Positions 42,563 to 50,982 of a DNA stretch of 52,513 nucleotides are shown here, piece by piece. Both the position numbers and the translations under genes were made by a program. The notes beneath the pieces are model-generated. The model worked only from the letters and a program-made list of their open reading frames with translations. It searched no databases and was not told the origin of the DNA. The stretch's first letter is position 1; every line of letters begins with the position of its first letter. This DNA is from Pseudomonadota bacterium. GTDB taxonomy: Bacteria > Pseudomonadota > Alphaproteobacteria > Rhodobacterales > Rhodobacteraceae. The stretch covers positions 1-52,513 of the forward strand of contig CAUJIP010000080.1 of the NCBI GenBank assembly GCA_963205235.1, given 5' to 3'.

Positions 42563-43824
42563 CTGCCGAAACGCCGGTCTTCAGCGTCATCATGGCGACC
42601 TGGGGGCGGGGGCGGCATATCCTGCCCTCGATCCAGTCGGTGCTGGGGCAGGACCTGACGAACTTCGAACTGATCGTGGTCGGTGATGCTTGCAACGATG
42701 AGACCGGGGATGTTGTCGCCGGTCTTTCCGACCCACGGGTGCGCTGGATCAACCTTGCCAACCGCTGCGGCAGTCAAAGCGCACCGAACAACGCCGGGAT
42801 TGCGGCGGCGCAGGGTGCGTTCATCGCCTATCTGGGGCATGACGACATCTGGGAGATGGGGCATCTTGCCGAACTGGCGCGGGTCTTTGGCCGTTCTGAC
42901 GCTCCGGATTTCGCGGTTTCCGGCCTGATTGCGCATCTGCCTCAGGGCGTGCCGGGCAGTGCGGTGATGGGGTTGTTCAGCGACGACCGCGCCAAGCATC
43001 GCTATTTCTTTCCGCCAAGCTGCTTTGCCCATCGCAAGTCGGTCATCGACCGGATTGGCCCCTGGCTGATGCCGATGGAGGTGCGGGCGCCGGTGGATGC
43101 CGATCTGTTGTTGCGGGCGTCGGCGGCGGACCTGCGGTTCGCCTCGACCGGGGTGGTGACGGTCCACAAGTTCACGGCAATGCTGCGCTATCTCAGCTAT
43201 CTACAACCCGCGTCGGATGAGCAGGAGGCGATGCTGGCCGACCTGTCTGCCCCGGACCATGCCGCGCGGATGGCCGCTATTGTCGACACCTCGCGCCGGA
43301 TGGGCCGGTTCATGCTTGAGGCCCGCGAAAGCCATGACCATCTGCAACCCGGCGAACTGGCCCGGATCAGCGCGGCGCGTCGGGGTGTGACGATGGCGGC
43401 AAGGCCCTTGGGGGCAGGGACGGTCATCCGCCAGCGAGAGGAAAATTGCTGGCTGGACTGGCAGATCAAGCCGCGCTTCGGCATCCGCTATCAATCGCGC
43501 AACCCAAGGCCCCGGTTTGCACTGCCGTTCACGGCGGAGGGCCCGATTTCCCTGACGATACGGGTCGTGCATCCCGACCAGCGCGCGTTTGGTCCGTTGT
43601 GGATGTTGTGCAACGGCGAACGGGTCACTGCCCAGCCCACGGGTCTGGCCCCCGGGCTTTGGGGTTGGACGGCGCTTTACCGGGCCGAGATCAGGCTTCG
43701 GCCCGACCGGCCTTCGGTTCTGGAATTCCTGCTGGACCCGTTGCAGGTTCAGAAAGGCAGGCACTTCCTCACCAAAAGCGGCTTTGGAATCGGCAAGCTT
43801 TGGCTGCGGCCTCTGGCCCGATGA
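42559..43824 (+). CDS. Family 2 glycosyltransferase with C-terminal accessory domain
   Basis: 421 residues. GT-A domain in residues 1-220: FSVIMATWGRGRHILPSIQSVLGQ opens it, VGDACNDET is the nucleotide-sugar Asp region, GHDDIWEMGHL holds the metal-binding DD/DxD-type motif. Residues about 290-421 form a beta-rich region (GPISLTIRVVHPDQRAFG...) not typical for GT2 and possibly a glycan-binding or dimerisation domain. Cytoplasmic; probably builds surface glycan with the RmlC-like partner whose stop it overlaps. Confidence 0.87.
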   Translation: MTAETPVFSVIMATWGRGRHILPSIQSVLGQDLTNFELIVVGDACNDETGDVVAGLSDPRVRWINLANRCGSQSAPNNAGIAAAQGAFIAYLGHDDIWEMGHLAELARVFGRSDAPDFAVSGLIAHLPQGVPGSAVMGLFSDDRAKHRYFFPPSCFAHRKSVIDRIGPWLMPMEVRAPVDADLLLRASAADLRFASTGVVTVHKFTAMLRYLSYLQPASDEQEAMLADLSAPDHAARMAAIVDTSRRMGRFMLEARESHDHLQPGELARISAARRGVTMAARPLGAGTVIRQREENCWLDWQIKPRFGIRYQSRNPRPRFALPFTAEGPISLTIRVVHPDQRAFGPLWMLCNGERVTAQPTGLAPGLWGWTALYRAEIRLRPDRPSVLEFLLDPLQVQKGRHFLTKSGFGIGKLWLRPLAR

Positions 43825-43932
43825 TCCTGCGCTTTGCGACCGGTCCCGGAATTGAGGTTTGACGGCGGTCAAGGCAGAGCGGGGGCATCGGGAGTAAACT
43901 TCAATCTGGGGACAGACCCCGGATTGGAGACC

Positions 43933-44352
43933 ATGATGAACCGCCTTGCCCTTGTCGCGCTTTTGATGCTTGCCACCCCTGCGGTCGCCGACCCGCTGAT
44001 CTTTACGCCGGAGGTGCCGGACTCGCTGAGCGGTCTGGGGGACTGGCTTGACGCGCAGGGGCGACTGGCCGGGGCAATCTATTCCTATGCCGCCGCCGAC
44101 CTAGATGGGGACGGTGTTGACGAGGCCTTCATGAAGGTGACCGAACCCACGTGGTGCAACGGCGACATGGACCATTGCCGGGTTGTCATCATGCGGCTAG
44201 AGGATGGGGTGTGGGCGACCTATGGCTATCCCTACGCCAAGGATGTGACCGTGCTGGACAGCATCACCGCCGGATGGAAAGACTTGCAGATCGACGATCA
44301 CGTCGAGGTCAAGGGCGAAGGCACCGGTATCCACTATATGACGCGGCCCTGA
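43933..44352 (+). CDS. Small exported protein of unknown function
   Basis: 139 residues. Signal peptide MMNRLALVALLMLATPAVA (1-19); mature protein acidic with an EF-hand-like AADLDGDGVDEAF loop (DxDxDxxxE), which could bind Ca2+, and two Cys in WCNGDMDHCR. Start ATG 43933 has TTGGAGA 5 nt upstream; 3 nt later another ATG is possible. Alone between the glycosyltransferase (108-bp gap) and soxB. Periplasmic role unknown. Confidence 0.75.
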   Translation: MMNRLALVALLMLATPAVADPLIFTPEVPDSLSGLGDWLDAQGRLAGAIYSYAAADLDGDGVDEAFMKVTEPTWCNGDMDHCRVVIMRLEDGVWATYGYPYAKDVTVLDSITAGWKDLQIDDHVEVKGEGTGIHYMTRP

Positions 44353-44367
44353 ACCGTGCCCTTGCGC

Positions 44368-44394
44368 CAACTGCGACGCAAACTGTCGCAGTTG
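44368..44394. promoter_or_regulatory. Perfect inverted repeat upstream of soxB
   Basis: CAACTGCGAC-gcaaact-GTCGCAGTTG, 10-bp arms and a 7-nt spacer, 75 bp before the soxB start and 15 bp after the previous stop. No T-run follows, so an operator for the sox operon is as likely as a terminator stem for the upstream gene. Confidence 0.55.
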
Positions 44395-44469
44395 TGCAGG
44401 ACTTCGCCGCGCGGTCTTGAATAAGGAACGCGGTCCCTGTTTGATGGCGGGACCAAGCGGAGGTTGTCG

Positions 44470-45720
44470 ATGCGCTATTCGGGCCTGAAGGTCATCACCG
44501 AGGGGTTGTTCGGCAACAAGGGCTGGACGCCCGCCTGGCGCGACCCCGCGCCCAAGGCCGAGTATGATGTGGTCATCATCGGGGGTGGCGGGCATGGGCT
44601 GTCGACCGCCTATTACCTGGCCAAGAACCACGGGATCACCAATGTCGCGGTGCTGGAAAAGGGCTATCTGGGCGGCGGCAACGTCGGGCGGAACACGACC
44701 ATCGTGCGCGCCAACTACTTCCTGCCGGGGAACTCGGAATTCTACTCGCACAGCATGAAGCTGTGGGAGGGGATGGAGGCCGACCTCAACTACAACGTCA
44801 TGCATTCGCAGCGCGGGCTGATCAACCTGTTCCACTCGGATGGGCAGCGCGATGCCTTTGTCCGGCGCGGCAATGCGATGATCAACCAGGGGGATGACGC
44901 GATCCTTCTGGACCGGGACGGGGTGCGTGAGCTTTTGCCCTATCTGGACTACGACAACACTCGGTTCCCGATCTATGGCGGCTTGCTGCATCCGCGCGGC
45001 GGGTCGGCGCGGCATGACGCGGTGGCTTGGGGCTATGCGCGCGGGGCGGACCAGCGGGGCGTCGACCTGATCCAGAACTGCGAAGTGACCGGGATCGACG
45101 TTGAAGGCGGCGTCGTGAAGGGCGTCCAGACCACGCGCGGGGCGATCCGGGCGAAGAAGGTGGCGATCATCGTGGCAGGGCGGTCGTCTCAGGTGGCCGC
45201 CATGGCCGGGATGCGGTTGCCGATTGAGTCCCACATCCTGCAGGCCTTTGTCAGCGAAGGTCTGAAGCCGGTGATCAACCATGTGATCAGCTTTGGCATG
45301 GGGCATTTCTATATCAGCCAGTCCGACAAGGGCGGTCTGGTCTTCGGTGGTGACCTTGATTTCTATGCCAGCTATGCCGCGCGCGGGAACCTGCCGATGG
45401 TCGAGCATGTGATGGAAGCGGGCATGACGCTGATGCCGATGATCGGGCGGGCCAAGGTGCTGCGGAGCTGGGGCGGGATCATGGACATGTCGCCGGACGG
45501 GTCGCCGGTGATCGACAAGACGCATATCGAGGGGCTGCTCCTTGACTGCGGCTGGAACTACGGCGGGTTCAAGGCGGTTCCGGCGTCGGGCTGGTGCATG
45601 GCGCATCTGATGGCGACGGGAAATTCGCACGAATACGCCTCCAAGTTCCGCCTTGACCGTTTCGCAACCGGGCACCTTCTGGACGAAGAAGGCACCGGCA
45701 GCCAGCACAACCTGCATTGA
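44470..45720 (+). CDS. soxB: Sarcosine oxidase subunit beta
   Basis: 416 residues. FAD domain VVIIGGGGHGLSTAYYLAKNHGITNVAVLEK at 35-65, then GYLGGGNVGRNTTIVRANYFLPGN and the conserved HSQRGLINLFHS flavin region; C-terminal WGGIMDMSPDGSPVID and DCGWNYGGFKAVPASG. Carries the covalent FMN and catalytic FAD of heterotetrameric sarcosine oxidase, which oxidises sarcosine to glycine. ATG 44470 has GGAGG 6 nt upstream. First gene of soxBDAG. Confidence 0.96.
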   Translation: MRYSGLKVITEGLFGNKGWTPAWRDPAPKAEYDVVIIGGGGHGLSTAYYLAKNHGITNVAVLEKGYLGGGNVGRNTTIVRANYFLPGNSEFYSHSMKLWEGMEADLNYNVMHSQRGLINLFHSDGQRDAFVRRGNAMINQGDDAILLDRDGVRELLPYLDYDNTRFPIYGGLLHPRGGSARHDAVAWGYARGADQRGVDLIQNCEVTGIDVEGGVVKGVQTTRGAIRAKKVAIIVAGRSSQVAAMAGMRLPIESHILQAFVSEGLKPVINHVISFGMGHFYISQSDKGGLVFGGDLDFYASYAARGNLPMVEHVMEAGMTLMPMIGRAKVLRSWGGIMDMSPDGSPVIDKTHIEGLLLDCGWNYGGFKAVPASGWCMAHLMATGNSHEYASKFRLDRFATGHLLDEEGTGSQHNLH

Positions 45721-45768
45721 GGGGGGCGCGTGATGATTGACCACTTGTGTCTTGCGCCACGTTCGGAA

Positions 45769-45800
45769 GCCTCCGGCGGGGATATTTTTGCAAAGATGAA
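45769..45800. repeat. GCCTCCGGCGGGGATATTT-type intergenic repeat
   Basis: A 32-bp piece in the 95-bp gap between soxB and soxD, beginning GCCTCCGGCGGGGATATTT and ending in CAAAGATGAA. From memory, near-identical intergenic pieces are scattered in Rhodobacteraceae genomes. Only one copy in this window. Confidence 0.5.
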
Positions 45801-45815
45801 ATCGGGGGTTTGTGA

Positions 45816-46103
45816 ATGCGTCTGACATGTCCCCTTTGCGGCGAACGCGACCGGCGGGAGTTCTATTATTACGGGGCGGAGGATTATCTGCATCGACCTG
45901 CGGAGGGCGCTTCGCTGGCAGAGTGGGATAACTATCTGCATCTGCGGGACAATCCGGCGGGGATGACCAAGGATCTTTGGTATCACGAGGCGGGCTGTTC
46001 GCAGTGGCTGCTGGTGACCCGCAACACGGTGACGCATGCGATTGCCGGGGTGGAGCTGGTGGCGGAACGGAAGACCGAACAGAAGGCGGGGCGCGCGAAA
46101 TGA
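45816..46103 (+). CDS. soxD: Sarcosine oxidase subunit delta
   Basis: 95 residues, standard size. CPLCGERDRREF at the N-terminus with the zinc Cys pair, HRPAEGASLAEW, LHLRDNPAGMTKDLWYHEAGCSQWLLVTRNTVTH with the remaining zinc ligands His and Cys. Structural zinc subunit of the SoxBDAG complex, cytoplasmic. Stop overlaps the soxA start (ATGA). Confidence 0.95.
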   Translation: MRLTCPLCGERDRREFYYYGAEDYLHRPAEGASLAEWDNYLHLRDNPAGMTKDLWYHEAGCSQWLLVTRNTVTHAIAGVELVAERKTEQKAGRAK

Positions 46104-49009
46104 GGGTCGAGGGCAAGGGTCTGATCGACCGCACGAAACCGGTCCGCTTCCGGTTCGATGGCCGGGAATATGCCGGGTACAAGGGCGACACGCTGGCGTC
46201 TGCCTTGCTGGCCAATGATGTCAGGCTGGTCGGTCGGTCGTTCAAATATCACCGCCCGCGCGGTGTGCTGACGGCGGGATCGGAAGAACCGAATGCGCTT
46301 GTCGAGGTGGTAGGTGCAAAGAACCAGACCCCGAACGTGCGTGCCACGATGCAAGAGGTGTTCGAAGGGCTGGTGACGCAAAGCCAGAACCGGATGGGCA
46401 GCCTGCGGTTCGACCTTCTGGCGGTGAACGACTACCTGTCGCCGTTCCTCAGCGCCGGGTTCTATTACAAGACCTTCATGTGGCCACGCGCCTTTTGGGA
46501 AAAGCTGTACGAACCGATCATCCGCCGCGCGGCGGGGCTTGGCAGCCTTTCCGGCGCGCATGACGAAGGGACCTATGAGAAGGCCTTTGCCTTCTGCGAT
46601 GTGCTGGTGATCGGCTCGGGTCCGGCGGGTCTGATGGCGGCGCTGACGGCGGGGCGCGCCGGGGCGGATGTGATCCTGGCCGAAGAAAGCCATGCCTTTG
46701 GCGGGCGCTTGCTGTCCGAAGGCGGCACCATTGGCGGGATGCCTGCGGCTGACTGGGCGGCGCAAGCGGTGGCTGAATTGCAGGCGATGCCGAATGTCCG
46801 GCTGATGCTGCGGACGGCGGTGACCGGGGCCTATGACCACGGCACCTATGGCGCGTTGGAGCGGGTGGGGCTGCACAAGCCCGCGCGTCCGAATCTGCCG
46901 CGCGAATGTTTCTGGCGGATCGTCGCGCCCCATGCCGTGCTGGCCTGTGGCGCGCTGGAACGACCGATTGCCTTCCCCGACAATGATCGCCCCGGCATCA
47001 TGATGGCGTCGGCGGTGCGGACCTATCTGAACCGCTACGGCGTCAGCCCCGGCAAGCGCGTGACCCTGTTCACCAACACCGATGCCGCCCGCGCCACGGC
47101 CCGCGACCTTATCGCCGCCGGCGTGCAGGTGGCCGCGATCATCGACCCCCGCCCCGATGCCTTTAGCGTCGAGGATTGCCCGGTTCACGCCGGGGCAGAG
47201 GTCATTGGCACCCGTGGCCGTCTGGGCCTGTCCGGCGTCACCGTGCGGAAGGGGGCAGAGACATTCGAGATCGAGACGGATTGTCTGGCCATGTCTGGCG
47301 GCTGGAACCCGACGATCCACCTGACCTGCCACATGAACGGCCGCCCCCGCTGGAACGAAGAGCTTGCCGCCTTTGTTCCGATGGAAGGCGCGGTGCCGGG
47401 TCTGGTCGCGGTGGGTGCGGCCAACGGCACGATGTCGACCTACGGGGCCCTGGCCACGGGGCAGGCGGCGGCGCTGCAGATGGTTTCGGCGCTGGGCCGC
47501 AAGGCCGAGGCTGACCTGCCAGAGGCCGAAGATGCGCCTTACCGGTTGCAGGCGATTTGGGCGGTCGAAGGCAACGGTCGCGCCTGGCTTGATTTCGCCA
47601 ATGATGTGACGACCAAGGACGTGAAGCTTGCCGCGCAGGAAGGCTATCGCAGCGTCGAACATATGAAGCGCTATACGACGCAAGGGATGGCCCCGGATCA
47701 GGGCAAGAGTTCCAACGTCGGTGCGCTGGCGGTTCTGGCCGATGCCACCGGGCGCGGTATTCCCGAAACCGGGACCACGACCTTCCGCCCGCCCTATACT
47801 CCGGTGTCTGTCGCCGCGATGGGGGCCGGGGGCCGGGCCGAAGGCTTTGCCCCGCAGCGGTTCCTGACCAGCGATCAGGCCAGCCGCGACCGTCATGCCC
47901 CGATGATCGAGGCGGGGCTGTGGTACCGCCCCAGCTATTTCCCGAAACCGGGCGAACCCACCTGGCGCGAGGCCTGCGACCGCGAAGTCACGATGGTGCG
48001 CCAGTCGGTTGGCATTGCCGATGTGTCGACCTTGGGCAAGATCGACATTCAGGGCAAGGATGCCGGGCGGTTCCTGGATTTCCTGTACACCAACACCTTC
48101 TCGAATCTCGGCTTGGGCAAGGTCCGCTACGGTCTGATGCTGCGTGAGGATGGGTTGGTGCTGGACGATGGCACTTCGGCCCGGCTGGGCGAAAACCATT
48201 ACCTGATGACCACCACCACGGCGGCGGCGGGTCTGGTGATGCGGCATATGGATTTCGTGCATCAGGCCTTCTGCGCCGATTGGGACGTTCGGTTCATCAG
48301 CGTCACCGAAAGCTGGGCGCAGTTTGCGGTTGCCGGGCCGAAAGCGCGTGCGCTGGTCAATTCCTTCCTGGAAACCCCGGTTGATCTGCCGTTCATGGGC
48401 GTGGCCCGGGTGCGGATCGGCGGGGTTGACGGGCGGCTTTTCCGCATCTCGTTCAGTGGCGAGGAGGGTTACGAACTGGCCGTCCCGACCCGCTATGGCG
48501 AGGCGCTGTTCCGCGACCTTCTGGCACGCGCCGAAACCCTTGGCGGCGGGCCTTACGGGATGGAGGCGCTGAACGTGCTTCGGATCGAAAAGGGCTTCAT
48601 CACCCATTCCGAAATTCATGGCCGGATTTCGGCGCATGACATCGGCATGGAAAAGATGATCTCGGCCAAGAAGGACTGCATCGGCAAGACGGCTGCCACC
48701 CGGCCCGGACTTTGGGGTCCGGACCGCGAGCAGTTGGTCGGTCTGAAAGCCGCCGCCCAGATTTCAGCGGGCGCGCATCTTTTCCGGCCGGGAACGGAAA
48801 TCCACCGCGAAACCGATCAGGGCTATGTCACCAGCGTCTGCTGGTCGCCGACGGTCGGGGCCTGGTTGGGGCTTGGGTTCCTCAAGGACGGGCGGGCGCG
48901 GCTTGGCGAAAAGATCCGGCTTGTCGACCATTTGCGCGGCTTGGATGTGATCTGCGAAGTCTGCCATCCGGTCTTCCATGATCCCGAGGGGGAGAAGCTT
49001 CGTGCCTGA
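46100..49009 (+). CDS. soxA: Sarcosine oxidase subunit alpha
   Basis: 969 residues, close to the usual ~1000. Residues 1-80 form the ferredoxin-like fold without cluster Cys (RFRFDGREYAGYKGDTLASALLAND, SFKYHRPRG). NAD-binding Rossmann motif VLVIGSGPAGLMAALTAGRAG near 170-190. Residues about 600-969 are a GcvT-like tetrahydrofolate-binding domain that receives the methylene group (FSGEEGYELAVPTRYG, LRIEKGFITHSEIHG). Start ATG 46100 overlaps the soxD stop. Works with SoxB, SoxD and SoxG in the cytoplasm. Confidence 0.96.
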   Translation: MRVEGKGLIDRTKPVRFRFDGREYAGYKGDTLASALLANDVRLVGRSFKYHRPRGVLTAGSEEPNALVEVVGAKNQTPNVRATMQEVFEGLVTQSQNRMGSLRFDLLAVNDYLSPFLSAGFYYKTFMWPRAFWEKLYEPIIRRAAGLGSLSGAHDEGTYEKAFAFCDVLVIGSGPAGLMAALTAGRAGADVILAEESHAFGGRLLSEGGTIGGMPAADWAAQAVAELQAMPNVRLMLRTAVTGAYDHGTYGALERVGLHKPARPNLPRECFWRIVAPHAVLACGALERPIAFPDNDRPGIMMASAVRTYLNRYGVSPGKRVTLFTNTDAARATARDLIAAGVQVAAIIDPRPDAFSVEDCPVHAGAEVIGTRGRLGLSGVTVRKGAETFEIETDCLAMSGGWNPTIHLTCHMNGRPRWNEELAAFVPMEGAVPGLVAVGAANGTMSTYGALATGQAAALQMVSALGRKAEADLPEAEDAPYRLQAIWAVEGNGRAWLDFANDVTTKDVKLAAQEGYRSVEHMKRYTTQGMAPDQGKSSNVGALAVLADATGRGIPETGTTTFRPPYTPVSVAAMGAGGRAEGFAPQRFLTSDQASRDRHAPMIEAGLWYRPSYFPKPGEPTWREACDREVTMVRQSVGIADVSTLGKIDIQGKDAGRFLDFLYTNTFSNLGLGKVRYGLMLREDGLVLDDGTSARLGENHYLMTTTTAAAGLVMRHMDFVHQAFCADWDVRFISVTESWAQFAVAGPKARALVNSFLETPVDLPFMGVARVRIGGVDGRLFRISFSGEEGYELAVPTRYGEALFRDLLARAETLGGGPYGMEALNVLRIEKGFITHSEIHGRISAHDIGMEKMISAKKDCIGKTAATRPGLWGPDREQLVGLKAAAQISAGAHLFRPGTEIHRETDQGYVTSVCWSPTVGAWLGLGFLKDGRARLGEKIRLVDHLRGLDVICEVCHPVFHDPEGEKLRA

Positions 49010-49547
49010 ACTGATCGCAAAATCCGCGCTTGACGGAAAAAGCCTGACACTTGGCGGCGTGACGCTGGCCGAAGCCACGGTCGGCCCGATCCATTCGGTC
49101 GCCGTGTTTCCGGGTGGGGCCAAATCGACGGCCAAGGGCCTGAAATCCCTTGGTCTGGCAATGCCCGCGCCAAACAGTTTCGTGGAAAAGGACGGCGTGC
49201 GTCTTGTCTGGACCGGTCGCGATCAGGCGTTTCTGGTTGGGGTGATGCCTCCGGACCTGGACGGGGCGGCGATCACCGACCAGTCCGACGGCTGGACCGT
49301 GCTGTCCCTTGCCGGTGGGGCCGCAGTGGATGTTCTGGCGCGGCTTGTGCCGCTTGACCTGCGTCCCGCGGCTTTCCCAGTCGGGCAGGTCCGGCGCAGC
49401 CAGGTCAATCACATGAACGCGGTGATCCTGCGGACAGCCGAGGCGGCGTTCGAGATCATGGTCTTCCGGTCGATGGCCCGCACCGCCTGGCACGAGATGG
49501 AAAGCACGCTGCAGATGGTCGCGGCGCGTGCGGGAAAGAAAATCTAG
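49002..49547 (+). CDS. soxG: Sarcosine oxidase subunit gamma
   Basis: 181 residues from GTG 49002, overlapping the soxA stop by 8 nt, with GGGGGAGAAG upstream. GcvT-related subunit: ATVGPIHSVAVFPG, GRDQAFLVGVMPPDLDGAAITDQSDGWTVLSLAGG, VLARLVPLDLRPAAFPVGQVRRSQVNHMNAVILR and the C-terminal FRSMARTAWHEMESTLQM. Completes soxBDAG. An ATG 8 codons further upstream (48978) is possible but lies deeper within soxA. Confidence 0.94.
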   Translation: MPELIAKSALDGKSLTLGGVTLAEATVGPIHSVAVFPGGAKSTAKGLKSLGLAMPAPNSFVEKDGVRLVWTGRDQAFLVGVMPPDLDGAAITDQSDGWTVLSLAGGAAVDVLARLVPLDLRPAAFPVGQVRRSQVNHMNAVILRTAEAAFEIMVFRSMARTAWHEMESTLQMVAARAGKKI

Positions 49548-49594
49548 GCGAAAAGACGCAAAGGGAAAAATTTGTCACTGGCGTGTCATGCGTC

Positions 49595-49636
49595 AGGTGT
49601 TTACACCTTTTCTTAAGATAAGTTTCAGAAAAGGTG
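49595..49636 (+). promoter_or_regulatory. Two mutually exclusive stem-loops before the DegT gene
   Basis: Stem A: AGGTG (49595-49599)-TTTA-CACCT (49604-49608). Stem B: CACCTTTTCT (49604-49613), 13-nt loop, AGAAAAGGTG (49627-49636), a perfect 10-bp stem whose right arm contains the AAAGG ribosome binding site of the gene starting at 49641. The CACCT segment is shared, so A and B cannot form together: B hides the ribosome site, A frees it. An RNA thermometer, riboregulator or, alternatively, a stem ending the sox mRNA could be meant. The 14-bp palindrome AGGTGTTTACACCT could also bind a protein as DNA. Confidence 0.6.
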
Positions 49637-49640
49637 CACG

Positions 49641-50840
49641 ATGGCCCCTGATGGTCAGATGCTCGCCACGGCGAGTGCCCCCAATGTCTATGACTCGGAA
49701 CCGATCCCCGAGGCTGCTCGTGCCGAGATTGACCGGATGCTGATGTCGGGCGACCTTTTCCGCTATACCGCGCCAGCGGATGCGCCGGTCGCCCTTCTGG
49801 AAAGCGAATTCGCCGCCCTTCTGGGGTCGCACTATGCGCTGGCCGTGTCGTCCTGTTCGGCGGCGCTGTTTCTGTCGCTCAAGGCGCTGGACCTGCCGCG
49901 CGGGGCCAAGGTGCTGATCCCGGCCTTCACCTTTGCCGCCGTGCCGTCTTCGGTCGTGCATGCCGATTGCGTGCCGGTGCTGGTCGAGGTCGGGCCGAAT
50001 TATCGCGTTGATATGGCTGATTTCGCCCGCAAACTGCCTGATGCGGATGCGGTGATGATCAGCCACATGCGGGGGCATACCTCGGATATGGACGCGATCA
50101 TGGCACTGTGTGACGCGGCGGGTATCCCGGTCATCGAGGATGCGGCGCATTCGCTGGGCACGGTCTGGGGTGGGCGGAACATCGGAACCATCGGCAAGGT
50201 CGGCTGCTTCAGCTTTCAATCCTACAAGCTGGTGAATGCCGGTGAGGGCGGGATCATGGTCACCGACGACCCCGAAATCGCCGCCCGCGCGATCATCATG
50301 TCGGGGGCCTATGAGACCAACTGGAAGAAACACCCCGGCCTGTCGAATTCCTGCGCGCACTGGCAGAACAAGCTGCCGCTTTATAACCTGCGGATGCAGA
50401 ACCTGTCCGCCGCTGTGATCCGCCCGCAACTGCCCTTGGTGGCCGAGCGGGTTGAAAAGGGCCGCGCGGGGCATGACCGGGTGGCGGCGGTGCTGAACGG
50501 GTCTTCCTATCTGGTGGTGCCCGACCCGCTGGGGCCAGAGGTTCGTGCGCCGGATTCGATCCAGTTCAACCTGAAAGGCGACTGGACCGATCAACAGGCG
50601 CTGGACTTCCAGGCCGCGGCGAAGAGGCGGGGAATCTCGGTTCAGGTCTTCGGGTTGAGCGAAGGGAATGCGCGGGCGTTCTGGAACTGGCAGTTCCTGG
50701 GCGAGCCGCCCGAGTTGCCGCAGACCAAGGAAATGCTGATGCGGGCCTGCGATGTGCGGCTGCCGACCCGTCTGACAAATGCAGAGCTGGACTATATCGC
50801 GACCGCAATCGTCGACGCGGCGACCGAGGTTCGGGGCTGA
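49641..50840 (+). CDS. DegT/DnrJ/EryC1/StrS-family PLP aminotransferase
   Basis: 399 residues. PLP Lys K196 in FSFQSYKLVNAGEGGI; VIEDAAHSLGTVWGG binds PLP; YALAVSSCSAALFLSLKALDLPRGAKVLIPAFTFAA is the family N-terminal part. Such enzymes aminate nucleotide-linked keto-sugars or, in some branches, cyclitols and glutamine-derived precursors. Not next to sugar-nucleotide genes; the RmlC-like/GT2 pair is 6 kb upstream. Start ATG 49641 with AAAAGGTG upstream, buried in a hairpin. A C-terminal region of 100 residues is less typical for sugar aminotransferases. Substrate unknown. Confidence 0.88.
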   Translation: MAPDGQMLATASAPNVYDSEPIPEAARAEIDRMLMSGDLFRYTAPADAPVALLESEFAALLGSHYALAVSSCSAALFLSLKALDLPRGAKVLIPAFTFAAVPSSVVHADCVPVLVEVGPNYRVDMADFARKLPDADAVMISHMRGHTSDMDAIMALCDAAGIPVIEDAAHSLGTVWGGRNIGTIGKVGCFSFQSYKLVNAGEGGIMVTDDPEIAARAIIMSGAYETNWKKHPGLSNSCAHWQNKLPLYNLRMQNLSAAVIRPQLPLVAERVEKGRAGHDRVAAVLNGSSYLVVPDPLGPEVRAPDSIQFNLKGDWTDQQALDFQAAAKRRGISVQVFGLSEGNARAFWNWQFLGEPPELPQTKEMLMRACDVRLPTRLTNAELDYIATAIVDAATEVRG

Positions 50841-50841
50841 T

Positions 50842-50916
50842 CTGTCCACGGTGGACAGAAATTAGAAGCCGCATGAAATCAGTGGCTTGGTTGTGGACGT
50901 TAGCTGTTTCTTAAGA
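50842..50916. repeat. 75-nt duplicated intergenic element, copy 2
   Basis: Starts 1 base after the DegT stop. Aligns to 31404-31478 at a constant offset: CTGTCCACGGTGGACA (with palindrome), ATCAGT, CTTGG and GTGGACGTTAG at the same spacing, between them variable bases. Ends in TTTCTTAAGA, directly in front of the terminator. Confidence 0.78.
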
Positions 50917-50917
50917 T

Positions 50918-50944
50918 GTTCGGCCCCTTGCTCTGGGGCCGAAC
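50918..50944. terminator. Bidirectional terminator between DegT gene and lysR
   Basis: GTTCGGCCCC-ttgctct-GGGGCCGAAC, a perfect 10-bp stem with a 7-nt loop, followed by ATTGCTTTT on the plus strand and preceded by TTTCTTAAGAT, giving A-rich sequence on the minus side. Lies between convergent genes. Confidence 0.75.
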
Positions 50945-50982
50945 ATTGCTTTTCAAGCACAGCGCCTTTCGCGGAGCAGCGG

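Noticed and set aside
43856-43932. TTGAC-ggcg-GTCAA and GGGG-acaga-CCCC dyads before the small exported protein
   Set aside because: Short and not accompanied by a T-run or a divergent regulator; insufficient to call a terminator or operator.
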